Below are positions 46,328 through 59,192 of a DNA stretch of 64,000 bases, piece after piece (position 1 is the first letter of the stretch; the number at the start of each line of letters is the position of its first letter). Below the pieces are notes generated by a model, which made no database searches, was not told the DNA's origin, and saw only the letters and a list, made by a program, of their open reading frames with translations. This DNA is from Andrena cerasifolii (taxonomy: Eukaryota > Arthropoda > Insecta > Hymenoptera > Andrenidae), in assembly GCF_050908995.1 (NCBI RefSeq), contig NC_135120.1:9809433-9873432 (forward strand), given 5' to 3'. Position numbers and translations under genes: made by a program.

Positions 46328-46428
46328 ATGAACGAGCCGGATCCGTGCCTGCCGCTTATCCTGCCGCCGCGGTATCGACTTCGCGATCTCATCTTGGGGG
46401 ATTATGCTTTCAACGACGACGGGGAACG
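46328..46428 (+). CDS. Candidate first coding exon, second gene
   Basis: ATG at 46328 opens 33 codons (MNEPDPCLPLILPPR, YRLRDLILGDYAFNDDGE) that end two bases into a codon at a strong donor, GTGAGT (46429). A good acceptor (CCCCACATTTTGCAG, ending 46184) precedes it, so the exon may be 46185-46428 with a 5' leader; the frame is closed at 46193, which makes the ATG the likely start. Codon use looks coding. It is phase-compatible with an acceptor at 55937 in front of the 55957 ATG, which would read through as RIFPASTMPSNATF. The family is not recognised. Confidence 0.5.
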
Positions 46429-49400
46429 GTGAGTGAATTTTTCTGTCATCTATACCTCTTGCAAAGGGAGGAATTTCATTACTTTCTCAGTGGATATTGT
46501 GCGTCTTTTCTTGCGAGAACACAAAATATGCACATCTCGTAACAGTAAATAATTGTGGTGATAAATAATAGGATTTCTTATCTCACTTTATTACACATTC
46601 GTTTAAATAATAGTTTATTAGTCGATCATTTCGGACGATAGGTATTGAATAAACGAACGTTGCCCAACGAAGCAATTTATAAAATAACAGGAATCGTCCG
46701 AGTTCGTTGTCTATTCTTTTCACGATGCTATCCTCGAATAAACATCTGGCCAGATTCGCGACGATAGTGAAAAGAGTCGGTCTTTAGTGTCGGAACAAGT
46801 ATTCGATAAATTATTTGCGGAAACTTCGAGGATCGTCTGTGAAACAGTTGAATAGCAGTGTAATCAAATCTGTGCAGAGTATTGTAATAAAATACGACAA
46901 TCGGATTGAAGCCCTCCGCGCAAACGAAAATTGATTTCAACATCACCTCCCTTTACCAATCACTTCAGCTCATTCTCAAGCACAAAAAGGGAATGAAACT
47001 GGGCATTTATTACCCTGCATGAAAGACTCTTAAAATTTTACAGTATCTTTTCCGACTTTTTAGTAAAACTTCCATTACCTTTATATTTGAATAAACGATA
47101 ATAAATATTGAATATACTCAATATATCAATTTTATATTACTATTTTCAGTGGTACAATTCACGTAACAAATAGCAATAAATACAAAGAAAATATTACAAA
47201 TAGCAGTTAATATTAATTTAATTATTCTATCCATTTCTTCATTAACGTATGCTGTGTAATATCGCAAATGGTTTTTGCACTCCATGGTTTTCAATGAGGC
47301 ATCCGCATTTATCTAGGCATATTAACCCTTTCAACATTTAGCACTTTATTCACGCTACATCTAATTAACTACTTTGATACAGGTATGTATAGTAACTCGT
47401 GCACTCCACTTTTCGTGTGCAATCTCTCAGGCCCTAATGAATTATCTTATTAGCTGAAAAATGTGTCACACTATACCGTGTTCCATGGTTCGTTAATTTC
47501 ATCCAGTATAATTGTATTCTTCTTTACTTAAGTGCAATACAATCTCACTCCCGAGTCATTCCACTAATTAAAACCTCATTCTGTATTTTTAAACGCTGCT
47601 ACATTCGCGCCATGGAAACTGTGTTTTTAACAAGAAACATTAATCCAAAGAAGTTTCCTAGAAATAGATATCTTCTTCAGGATGGATATCTAAAGTTTAA
47701 AATTAAACGAGGCTTATGTATCTTAGACACTTCTTTCGATATATCGCGGCTTCAGTATTATTCCATTAGACGTACGTTTTCCTTGGAAGAGAAGCTCGGG
47801 TACTATTGAATTCTTTTAACTAGTTATTTTGTTCTGTTTGAACGCTCCACTGTCGATACACTAATACCGCAGCCAACGTGAAAACAACATTTCGCGAACT
47901 CTCTAAAACTCATCAGGTGTGCTCTTCTAAGTAGTTTTGGAACTTCGTGTTGCAAGTAAAACTATCAGGGTTACCCGTTATGCACAATAGCCACCTAGGT
48001 GCAGTCGTGTACAGATGCATTCGTGTGGAGGTATAGAACTTAGCGAAACTAATTCAATCTGCGACAAGAAAGGAAGTAAAAGGGTAATACATTATTCCGC
48101 GTGTTGTTTCCACTTTGATAGAAGTAATTACGGGCTCGAGCAAGGAACCGTCTAGTACTGGTAATCTCTTTCGTACGTGTTGCACAATTCTTCAGGATTA
48201 ATCAGAAATATTTCAGGGGAAAAAAGGTATCCCACATTAACGTGTAAAAAAGTAGAGAAGAAATTGTTTTTATTCCGGAGCACCTAACACCCTTCCATTT
48301 TATGCTACCCCTGCGGGTTTCCACTGGTATTTTCATCGTAGCCGCGAATCGATTGAATTGAAAATGCTCCCGTATGAATTAACTAGTGCTCGGTCCAGCC
48401 ATTTTTCTTTCATGTTTTTATTATCATAAATTTGCCACTGACGATTGAAATCAGCGAATAATTTTCGATTCATGAATTACATATATTTTAAATAGGTACA
48501 TACCAATAAATGCTGTCGGGCTGAGTAAACCAATTGGTAGATAAGTAATTCTTGACTACTAATGAAAATGAATTCCGTGGGTAAGAGAAGTGTCAGTTAT
48601 TTCTAATGAAATGCAAAACTGTCGCCTTTAAAGTATTACATTTGTCGAGGGTTCATTAATATACGTTTTATGGTGTGTCACGCTTCGATATTAGGATTAT
48701 TAGGTGACTGCAATCTCCTTTTAATAGGACAGTCTCACTTTGTTTACTTGTTTGAAAAGTGCCGCTCGTCGATACCTTTAATCGGCTTAACGGTAGACCC
48801 TTCAATTATGCTAAAGTGAATCTGACCCCATAGTAGGACCTCCGGACCTTATAGTGGTTCTATTTAGGGCATAATATTGGGGGACATTAATTAATGGTAA
48901 TTTTGTCACAGCCCATCACACTATCCACAGTAGATCAGTCGTGACATACGTCAAACTTCTCCATTCCTGTGAGAAAAGAATGCGTGTGAAGTCCGAATTG
49001 AGTGTTTCATGATTAGAAATTGATTCTCTGGAACAGTTGGACGAGCAAGCTTTATTTCTTAAATATAATCGAATAATAATGGTTCAAATATGTCACTCTG
49101 CCGACAGAATGTCAAGAATTAAATACACAGCGGCTATTTATGGCAACATACAGATTGTGAAATTAATATGACGTTAAGTATTTTCCCGGCAGAACAGACT
49201 AGCAATTCCCTTCTCCCGATGAAAGTACTCAAATCCGAGTTAGTCGAAGTTAATCGAGGATAATGAGGCTTTCGCTAACTTGAATTTCAGAAATAAATAT
49301 TCTTCTCCCAGCGAAACTTCTGAGCCAATTAAATTATAAATATTTAAAGGACCTGTCTATGATTTCTGCAATACCTACTTCGTCCACAGTTTTTTGAAGA

Positions 49401-51694
49401 TACAAACTGAAACTGTTTTCTGAAACTATAATCATAAGTATATAATAGTACATTCCTGAATCTTCTCATTTCGTCCTGAAATTTATAAAATTAAGTAGGT
49501 AATAAAGTAGGTATTATACCATGCTCTTTCATAGAGTAACAGTCAAATCTATTCTTTAAAATCTTTCTAGTAGGTACGCGAAAAAGGCTTTATCCAACAA
49601 ACTTTCTGTGCTGTATTTTATTCTGCGTGATTTCGTGGTCCAAGCCAGTAGTTACATACGGTACATTCAGCTTTAACAGAGAAAACTGACGCATGACACG
49701 AAGCTAAAGGTTTGCGAGCTTCGTGGACGGAAAATGTATGGAAATGGTTTGCGCGCACTGGCGAGCGTTTCTTCGAATTTATGAAATTCGGGAAAGAACA
49801 CATAGGAGCTGCTAATCTTAGATAAGCGAGAGCGCGCATGGTTTCTTACCGCCCACGTTAGATCTCGGGGAAACGTTGAATCGCTTCCTTCGACGACGGA
49901 GTCTATATATTTACGGTCTAGTAACCTGACATGCTTTGACAAGAATCTCGGTCGGAAGCGCGCGAGAAATAGAATAAGGTATTGGTACGATTCTGCGACG
50001 ACTGAGTGGAACCTAACAAGGGTATCTATATCCTCTCTGACCTCATACATAGATAAACTACCCCTGTACCGACATTTTTTGCCCCGTTGATTTTTATCAC
50101 CTCTTCAGCCATATTTTTCTCTCCATTGCGTATGCAGTTGTCGTTTTGCGTGTTGTTACCATTTTTCCTCTTTCAGAATTTGAAAATGTTTGGGGAGGAG
50201 CATTGCCGCGCAATTTCCTTTCTTATCAAACCTTTTTACCAACCATTATATTTATCGCGCATCTCCACAGCGGCGGGTATTGTAAATATAACACGAATGA
50301 CGCTTAATCACTTCATGATACCGCATTCGTAGCTTCGGTGTCCCGCGGTAGCCATTAAGGTGTGGTTGATGCCATTAGGTATTCATTAGTGCAAATATAT
50401 GCAAGATCAGGGATGACGTTGGTACCCTCGTTTCTGATAAGGCGCAATCATCGGTGGTCCTGATAGGTCCCTGCCTACGGAAAGCTTCATCGTATCGACA
50501 CCGACCGGATTAAAACGCGATGCAGAAAGAGGCATTGTCTTATTTGGCGCAGAAGCCGGGGACCACACTTGACACGATTAATATCGACCGGGCATTTCTA
50601 TTTTTGCTATTTTCTGCTACCCTGCTCGTTCTGTCAACACCTTCCTGCACCTATGAAATTCTTGGAACCAATTTCCTCGTGGCCGTGGCGCTCTATTTAC
50701 CGTACGCACGCGTATTCTAAAATGTAGTAAACAAGATTCTCCGAAGAATTGCAGTGTTTCCCTGTTCCAAGCCTCGGTCTGTATTCTAGCGAAACTCAGA
50801 ACCACCTTTCCCACAGGGAATCATGTTTTACTCGCGTGAAATTTGACTTTCATAACAGCAAGAAAATTTCCTCGCTTTTCATTTCCCTGGTCTATTTTTA
50901 AACGCATTTAATCATTCGGAATGTTGAAACTTGCAGATAGCGCGTACGAGGGTAATAAGTTTCGGTTATAAAAATTATTCGAAATTTTGTACGGATGCAG
51001 AAACGCACAGTTAATATCTCTTTGTGTTTCCTAATATATCAGTTTCAGTACGTTTCCTGTAATTTATAGAGTTCATCAGTTTTTAATTTCATCCGTAACA
51101 TGATTCTGTATTGCTATGCACTTTGTTTCTTTTTTGGCTCGAGAACACCTTATACCTATTGCTTTTTTAAAAGGCTTTGTCTCGATGGAGCTATATTTTA
51201 TATATAATCTGTGCTTCATTTCTCAGTGTACACACTGCTGTATATCGATTTATCAAAGGGCTTCCGTTTAAATAAATAAATAAATAAATAAATGTAGTTA
51301 GCACCAGGGTATCGAATTCCTCCTATCTTCGCCGATGTACGTTCTAAGTCTCAGTGCATAATGACTGCGAATGACATCCCTGTAAAGTCAAGGAAAAAAG
51401 AGGAACAGTAGAATTTTCAACGTTACTCCTGTCCTTTATCGGGAATTCTTACGAAGTCCATGAAATTAACAGGATCGCTAGAAGTACACTGCTAAGTTTG
51501 AAAACAGATGTAACTTGTTTTCTCCCTTGAAACGTACAGCATTTTATATTAGCGTCACTATTTCCATGGTTGAGTTGGTAGTTCCTCGAATCCAGTTGTC
51601 TCTCTTGCCAATTAAAACGCGAGTGTCGTGGAAACGTATAACTAGCACCCCTTTTTCCACACCGTACTTCGAACTTTAACAGTAGAAACTACTT
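46429..51694. other. AT-rich non-coding, possible first intron of second gene
   Basis: Few open frames over 60 codons and no repeats recognised apart from the AAAT microsatellite. Confidence 0.5.
51271..51293 (+). repeat. (AAAT)n microsatellite
   Basis: Between five and six AAAT units. Confidence 0.9.
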
Positions 51695-52138
51695 ACAAGG
51701 GAAGATCCCGAACCCGAAAATTCAAAAAATTCTGAAACCTTGTGAATATATAGGGGATTTCTTCCTGATTACGACGCAATTTTCGTTTGCTGCCCAAATT
51801 CACTCTAACCGGGTGGAATTAACCCCTGAAAATTCGGCTATTTTCCGATTTTATTTTGTAACTCGCAATCGGTAAGAGATAGGAAAAAAGTATCAAGACA
51901 GAAGTTACTTCTTTTAATTAGATCTATCATTTGGTGCAACAATTATTTTACAGTCCACGAGTTATAACACAAAATCGGAAAATAAGCGGATTTTCAGCGA
52001 TCAAGTACACCCCCTTAGAGTGAATTTGGGCAGCAAACAAAAATTGCGTTGTAATGAGGAGGAAATTCCCTACATATTCACAAAGTTTCAAATTTTTTCG
52101 AATTTCCGGGTTCGGGATGTTTCCTTGTTAGTACCAGC
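51695..52138. mobile_element. MITE with long inverted arms (444 bp)
   Basis: Arms of about 170-180 bp: left ACAAGGGAAGATCCCGAACC and right (reversed) ACAAGGAAACATCCCGAACC run inward to ACTCG / CGAGT. TTTGCTGCCCAAATTCACTC is shared by both arms. The flanks suggest TA target duplication but the copies differ. No transposase. Confidence 0.8.
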
Positions 52139-53724
52139 TAAGGATTCTATTTATGTTAAAAATTCTATTCACATCGATCTATAGAATCATAATTCTCCAA
52201 GTAAGTACTTAAAGCTTCCTCTTGCACATTCGCTCGTTGTTCCTGAATGTCTCGAATGGGTACACATTTTAGGGAGGGCGCATCTATGATCGTCGACAAG
52301 TCATTGACCTTCATGGAGCTCTTTAATTTCCCTTCGCCTTGATCCCTCCTATCCCATGGAAACCTGTGGTTAAAGGAAATGACGGAAGGTAAAGTGGTTA
52401 CACCTTTGCGACTGCTTTCACATTTCGCATCGGCAGGAAATTGAAGCCAAGCTTTATGCTGGCCTGTGTATAAGCCATTCTTATGAGCATGGCAAACGAA
52501 GAACTGAAAGGGCGGTCACCATGAATCGATGGAATGAATGTGATCGCTTTTGAATAATCTCGTTCTCATGAGATCAGACGATCAAAGGAAATATACACAT
52601 TTCGTGAGAATGTACCCTTTCAGGTGGCGCCTGGCACTGTAGAGGCCTGATGCGTGTTCAGGCATGGTAAAAATGGCCCTCTTTTCTGAAAATATCTTCA
52701 CGTCTCACAACATAAGTTATCATTTATTTAGGGGCTGCATCGATGCTGTGCGTTTATCAGACTTGAATGTTCCATGCTCAGGTGATACTTCTGCTACAAG
52801 AAAATAGGAGCTGTTAATTAGCTGCTAATTACTTTCGCAAGATAGCCTAAGGGAGTAGTAGGGGTCCAGGAAAATGTGGACCATGAAGAATTACTAATGT
52901 ATATGGTATAACCACTGCGCACCGCGGAGGCTGATATTGCATCGTGCTCTGGTACCATTTAAGTTTGTAAGTCTTCCTCCCGTGGCTACTTTTCTTATGA
53001 GTATACTCTCGTTCCACATTTTTCTTGAAAAGCTGAACAAAAACTCACCATTACCTTAGGGCCTAAGGTGCAAACTTACAAAGCCCAACGACTTATAGTA
53101 GAAACTGAAAAGTGGATCGAAAATAATGAAAATATGGGCTCTATTAGATGCATCCCCTATTTGGAATATCTGTGGTTGTAAACTACAATGGTAAATCTCT
53201 ACGGCACATTCGATTTGTTAGAAACTCTTATGTAGGTAAAGTAGGAACTACTGCACCCCCTGAAGGGTGCAAGAGCCGAGTCCGATTTACTCTGTAAATT
53301 TTATTTCGCTTATTCACTGTGTCTCGACAAGCACGCTTCTCACCCCTACTTCGCAGTAACTTGTAACCCATTTGCTTGAACGACGGACTCTTTTGTGTTT
53401 TCGCCCCTTATAGGGGTTGCTGTTAAAGATGGCCTTTGTAGGTCAACGAGAGGACCAAAAGAGGGATGCAAGTTGATATCGTCGTGTTTCACCCCAGAGA
53501 GGGGGTGTTTTTCTACTTTATCGACGGCAATGCATCTTTTCAGCTTGCAGAGCTTTCATGCTTTCTCGTTTACGGTTCCCGGCGATCGTTCCAACACTTT
53601 TCCTGCTCCCCAGAGCGCGCCCCTCGATGTTACTAGATTTATCTCCTCGCAAGGCGATAGATAACGATACTTCACGCTGATTTTCATCTCGTTTATCTTG
53701 ATGCTCAACTCTCTACGTACCTTA

Positions 53725-53953
53725 AGGTACGTCTACACGACGACACTTTTGTGTCTAGAGCAAGTGTATACGACACTCATAAAAAAGTCCGGAAGATTGG
53801 AAACTGCCTAGAGCAGTCCGCGACACTGACTTCGACCTATGCTCGCGGCAATTGCAGCTAGAGCTAGACGGAGGACACTGCAACTACTTAGCTCCAGCAA
53901 CGCACAAAAGAGACTTGATCTAGACACAAAAGCGTCGTCGTGTAGACGTACCT
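53725..53953. mobile_element. MITE with AGGTACGTCTACACG ends (229 bp)
   Basis: Left AGGTACGTCTACACGACGAC, then ACTTTTGTGTCTAGA, is mirrored on the right with two or three changes. The interior has several CTAGAGC/GCTCTAG-like strings. No obvious target duplication. Confidence 0.75.
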
Positions 53954-54959
53954 CGATAGAATTTCAGGGAAGTTTCGCGCGCGTCATTGACAGTTGACAA
54001 GAATTGCATTGCCCGTCAAATAGTCAGCGGTTTTATATTCAATCTCAGAAATGTTCTGTCGCACCCCTTTTCATTATCAAATATTTCAATTTTGCTATGA
54101 TCGTTGACCAGTATCTGCATCGATGTAGCGGAGGTTTTCTTTGTTCAATAACTTCTAGTGAACTGCACTTGAATTCTACATATTCTTATAGAGCGCGATG
54201 GCAATGGATAGTCTTATATTTCCAGAAATTAGATGACAATTATCTTGCCGTGTTTTATGAACACTGGTAACTGTAAAGTGTGTATAATATTTTCATCAAG
54301 CTACCCCCGTTATTAATCCGACGAGATGCAAATAGGCTTAGTGTTCTATTCTCGAGCACGCGGTGGCTGGTAATCGCAAGGGGCGAGCCACGTGGTTTAT
54401 CGAAAGTTCGAGCTTTCCGCGTTACGTTAGCCAGCAGAGCGCACGCCCGTCACGCAAGTTTAGATTCGTCCCCGGCGCGAATCGATGCTGTACTCCAGTT
54501 ATCCATTCATCCCTTTCCACTACCCTGAAATAACTCGGCTCCGAACGCCGTACAACCTCCGATACTATCATCTAATTACTCAGACCAACCGATTCAACCG
54601 CCTCCGTTGCGCTGGAATAACGAGAGGACCTGTCATCGGAGTGCAATTACCCTCTTCTCGAAAACCCAATGCTTTAAACGAAGGTGTTCCCCTTAATTAA
54701 GCCACCAGAGGAGTTGTTATCCTAGCACAGGGATGCCAGGAAACTTTCCTCCGAGTCGCCCATCACTCTCGTTACTCTTGAGAATTTCGCCAAGACTCTC
54801 GTGGCGTTCGTACCGGGGTTCCGCGTGGGATCCAAGTACCATTAATAAAGCGCGACGGCAGAGGGGTGGGTACAGCCTTTCCACCCCACGCCCCAGTTTA
54901 TCTGTCGCGGGTAAGGTTATTTATCAAGAACACGAGGGTGATTCGCGTGGTTCTGGGGC

Positions 54960-55410
54960 CTGACACGGAGGATCTGATGGGGATCGGAACTGCAGAATTG
55001 TAGCGAGCATTCCGCGGCGCAGTCGCCTTGACAACGGCGGCGCCACGTGCGTGTGTGCGCCGTTTTGCCATCGCGTATTTGCCAGAGGCGAGATGGAGAG
55101 GAGGCTGCCGTGGAACAGGCAACGAGAGCGAGTTGCCGTTCACTGTACCAGACTCTGGCTGGAAGAGAGAGAAGGGGGGCAAGTGACGGTACAGGGAGGG
55201 GGCGACGGCGAGGGGTGAGTGCTGGTGATCGGTGGAGAGAGCGAGGGGGGCGGCAGAGCACGAGAGAAAACTACTACGACGTGCCGCAGGACGGGGTGGT
55301 GAGCTGCGAGCTGGCTCCTCGCACAGTGAAAAACCAGCAGAGGAGGACGCAATCCGGCACCAACCCCTAACGGCACGTTACCGAGTCTGATCGTCACAGA
55401 TGCTGCTAGC
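54960..55410 (+). promoter_or_regulatory. CpG-rich island, possible promoter of second gene
   Basis: GC-rich, CpG-dense sequence with purine-rich runs, about 0.6-1.0 kb upstream of the 55957 ATG and holding the 55093 exon candidate. Promoter role is inferred from composition and position only. Confidence 0.3.
55093..55214 (+). CDS. Alternative first coding exon candidate
   Basis: In a GC-rich island, ATG at 55093 opens 40 codons (MERRLPWNRQRERVAVH, CTRLWLEEREGGQVTVQ, GGGDGE) up to a consensus donor GTGAGT at 55215, leaving two bases. The same phase as the 46428 donor suggests alternative promoters feeding one downstream exon. It could equally be untranslated leader with a chance open frame. 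Confidence 0.3.
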
Positions 55411-55956
55411 ATTCCGCCATTTCCATTGGTCGGAATCCCTGGTGCATTGATATTCGGGGACTGTGTTCACCACGAGCTTCCGATAACATCGTGCGTGGCG
55501 TCGGTTCAAGGGCAGCTCACCTTTCGTGGCTCCCGATAGACGTTTCCGCCGTCTGTCTCGTTAGACAAACACCCTTGTCGCGTGTGGAGTTGCACTTTGC
55601 GGAAGCTATCGGGATGTCGTAGCACTCGTGTCATGTCAAGGCCGATGCGGTAGCACGTCGATACGTGTCATCGCTTTAATCGTGGTACTCAGCCCTTCAC
55701 GCACGTCCCTCAAGGAGAGAGTCCGTCGAATTTGCAAGATATCGAAAATACCGTGGCACTCCTGCCTGCCGTGTGCTCTGTGAATATCTCTTCAAAGGGG
55801 ATCAGCTGATTCCCCGTCCCGACGTCGATGGAAATTGGAGCCGTGAAAGTTTTTAAAGCTGACCGCGCCGAACGCTGGCTTAATAATCCGTGGTTTCACG
55901 TTGCTCCCCTAAATTGCGTAGCCGGAGGGTGACATAGGATCTTCCCCGCATCCACC

Positions 55957-56084
55957 ATGCCCAGCAATGCGACATTCTTGCTTGAAAGGATGAGCACGGA
56001 GTCCGGCGAGGACGAGATAGACGACAACTCCTTAACGACTGTTCCAGCTGATAGCTGTCGGCTGTTTACACGAGACTCTGCTTT
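55957..56084 (+). CDS. Coding start candidate of second gene
   Basis: ATG at 55957 has a good context (ATCCACCATGC). It encodes MPSNATFLLERMSTESG, then an acidic stretch EDEIDDNSLTTVPADS, and reaches TGA at codon 47 if unspliced. A donor GTGCGT at 56085 is possible and leaves two bases, which fits an acceptor ending at 57996 (TTTCCACCGAG) of the next exon. Other donors, including one at the GGTTGA just before the stop, cannot be excluded. It may also be joined from the 46428 exon via an acceptor at 55937. Confidence 0.4.
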
Positions 56085-57980
56085 GTGCGTCGGTTGAAGT
56101 GTACGCTTGTCAGTTATCCGGCAAGCAGCTGACGTTTATTCACGGTATCAGTGGAGATTTTCATTGCAAAGGGAATCCGGTCGCGGCTTTAAGACTGATC
56201 CTCCGAAAAATGAACAACCCAGGGAAACAAGGGGACACGTCCAGGATTCAATGCATCGATCGCTTCGCAAGCTGTCGCAACGCTCGTAATGAGCACAGTA
56301 GAAATGCCAAACGTTGGCGGGTAATTTTGCCGGGGCAGACTGTTGAAATAATATCGCGAAGGTCATGACCTTTGATAACGAACATCATCACGTGACTTCG
56401 TGCAGGGTAGTCGGAGGTTTGTCGTGACAAGAGGCTGCTACGAATTGTTGCTCTGCTCGAATGCCGGTCATTCGAACCGCAACGATCAATTAAACCTCGC
56501 TGCCGGAACGTCACCGTGGACCATTCGTCCATTTGTTTACGACGTCTCTGCGGATGCTCCGCTTCTACTCGATAATGCCCAGCCTTCGGAGAAGTCTCGT
56601 CGGAGTGTACCATACCTGTGCTTCAGCGAGAGCAATCGCGGCAGTGTTCTGACATAGATAACGACCCTCGCCGCGGTCGTTGTGCTTCATCATAATTAAT
56701 GTCGATGGGAACAAATGGATTGCATTGGTCGGGTACAATGGATGCTCTCGTTGCATCGACTGTTAATGGCGCATGATGTCAACGGATATTACAGCTATGA
56801 CCACGAGAGTCACAGTTATTTGACATCGATTGTCACAGGGACATTCGCGGACGAATTATTTCATTAGAAGAGCAGCCGTTAAAGTTTGCAGAGGTTCTTG
56901 TTAATCGTAGGCGATAGTTGTCGAGTGAAAAGCTAGATGTTCCTTTCGAGATTGTTGTCGAAGCCTTTACTGTTTCATAGCCGCGCAGAATTTGTTAATA
57001 GCTGTGCCACTGTTGTCGGCGTACTCGAAATGTTATCTCGTGCGTAATTTTTAAACACTTTTCCTCACTGTGATACGATGCACGAACGTCGCACTGGTTA
57101 AACTCTGTCACTACCTCAGAGAACTTTTCGAATTATACAATTTTATCGGGCAGCGTTAAACGAAGGTTTACATTACGCTTCGTCTTGCACCGCTTCGCGG
57201 GGCATTCAGTGGGGCAGATTCAAAAGGGAGTAGTTATTGATTTCGCAAACATCATCGCATTTCTTTCGCTGCTAATTGTCCGATTGCAACAGCGTTCGCA
57301 GCAGTGAAACACAGCAATTACGTTGCGCTAATTATCACGGGCGCGTTTCGCAACAGCCAAACAGTCCTCGGTAATTGCTTCAACGGGGAAGTAGTCTAAC
57401 AATTCGAAAGTAGTCCGTCTGATCTACCGCGTGGGCGGTGTTTCCAAGGAACGTCTTCGACTTCCATTAAAACATTGACGAGCGAAGGCTCATTCATTCC
57501 CAAGAACATAATACCCGACCATTAAAGTGGACAACCACCCAGTTTGTGGCGTCAGCCTTATCGATCAGAAATTACGCCGGTGCTTCGGGGCGAGTATAAA
57601 TTACTTCCAAACTGATTAATCCACCGCGCCCTATCAAAAGATCACCGCCACTGAATAGCCGCGGCACGCTTGTGACACGTGTCCCCTTCGAGACGGAAAC
57701 TTACACTCCTCGCGTGACGGAAAACAAGTTGAGCAACTTCCCGCCGAAGTCGATTATCCTGTCACCATGGAACGGGAATGCGAGGCGCCCTGTTGCCCCG
57801 ACTCTTCTAAAACCGCTAGTAAATTGTTCAAATACGATGTCTGGACGCACCGCGTCCCCGCGAGGTAATTCGCGATGAGAGGGTCGCGCGTGTCAACACT
57901 GCGAGCAACGATGTCGTCGGAGGGGCATCCTAGATCGATTCGTTCGAGCAAGACCATTTAAACGATTACGCGCAACAAAG

Positions 57981-58377
57981 TGAAGTTTCCACCGAGAAAG
58001 AAGGAACAGCGGGCGAACAAGTCGGCGTTCCGTCACCTGCTCGCCCTGTTTCATCAGCGCAAGCCTCGGGACCCCCTTCGAGGCCAGAACGCTGCCTCGT
58101 CGGTGCCCCTGCTCGAGATGGGCGCGAGAGCATGGGACTACGAGGCACTGCCAGAGCTCCAGACCACGACGGCCGTCACGCCGTCGTCCACGCCGCCGCC
58201 GAATGCCCAGCAAAAGGTCCATTCGCCGAGGGTGTACTTCCAGGCAGAGAATCTGGCCTCCACCAGGAGACGGAGCAGCTCTAGGTTACTCGCGCCCCAA
58301 TCCTCCTGCAGGAGACGCAGCCGTAGCATGAGCGCGTGGAGTGACCTGTCGAGATCCTCCTTCAAGTTGGATGAGAG
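57981..58377 (+). CDS. Coding exon of second gene, unidentified Ser/Arg-rich protein
   Basis: The frame is open from 57962 to the consensus donor AG|GTAGGT at 58378 and shows clear coding character (GC-rich third positions). It reads KKEQRANKSAFRHLLALFHQ, RKPRDPLRGQ, LLEMGARAWDYEALPELQ, a Pro/Thr-rich linker, VYFQAENLASTRRRSSSR and SMSAWSDLSRSSFKLDER. FRHLLALFHQRK may be a short helix; the rest looks disordered and basic. The start is uncertain: the AG at 57980 has no pyrimidine tract, the AG at 57996 is better. A stop at 57959 requires splicing into this exon. The next exon is beyond 64000. Confidence 0.65.
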
Positions 58378-58567
58378 GTAGGTCGAGGGCTCCATTGTTG
58401 AATGAGTTTCTTGCTACTTATTACAGGGGCATAAACAGCCAAAATGCTGCTCCACCGTTTGTACTCGTCTACTTCAGTTTCTGATTGGGTAACGAACCAC
58501 GCAGAAATCATTTATACGGTTTTGAACCTGCACGGCTTAACATGTGGTCGCTTTCACCCTATTAGTA

Positions 58568-59192
58568 GGGCAGACCGGGGCTAAAAGTTGCGATTTCGAT
58601 AAAACATAAAAAATGACTGGAAAGTAATGTAGTTATTCTCTTCAGTATTGACTAATTTTTTGTTAAGTTTATTATGTTTTGTGATTTTAAGCTTGTGATT
58701 AATATGTTTAATAGGTTTTTCGTAAAAAGTAATTTATTTCTGGCTAGTCGGAGCGGAACTTCTTACCCCTTTATGGGGCAAGTTGTTGTCGCATTGGGGT
58801 AAGTTGTTTCTGAGATATAAGAGTTGCCTTTTAATGAAATATTTTCTTTTCTAATGAAATAAAACAGAATTTTAATAAATAATGTTTATTTATGAAGGAT
58901 CGGATCAACCAAAATGTAGTATCTTTAAAAGAATCAGTCAATAATATCGACGTTAAATAATCGAAATAGATAAAAAAATAATGGTAGAAAAATATTTACT
59001 TATCTGGTGCGCGACTAATATGATCTTGCTTACAACCACACGAATCGCTGTCGCGGACGCTATTAAAATGGGCGAAACAGTGGCGTGATCAACTCACGCG
59101 GAAAAAATAATTTAAAGTACAACGCTCTTTTCATTTTGAAGATAGAACCGTCGGAACACCTTACCCCCGGAACTTTTAGCTCGGGTCTCCCC
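58568..59192. mobile_element. TA-flanked MITE (625 bp)
   Basis: Left GGGCAGACCGGGGCTAAAAG and right (reversed) GGGGAGACCCGAGCTAAAAG are each flanked by TA (58566-58567 and 59193-59194). Subterminal GGGGCAAGTTGTTGTCGC and GGGGTAAGTTGTTTC repeat each other. TA duplication fits Tc1/mariner. It directly follows the 57981-58377 exon by about 190 bases. Confidence 0.7.

Noticed and set aside
57981..58280. Alternative frame beginning EVSTEKEGTAGEQ in the 57981 exon
   Set aside because: It is open for about 100 codons but hits a stop before the donor and lacks the coding codon bias of the other frame.
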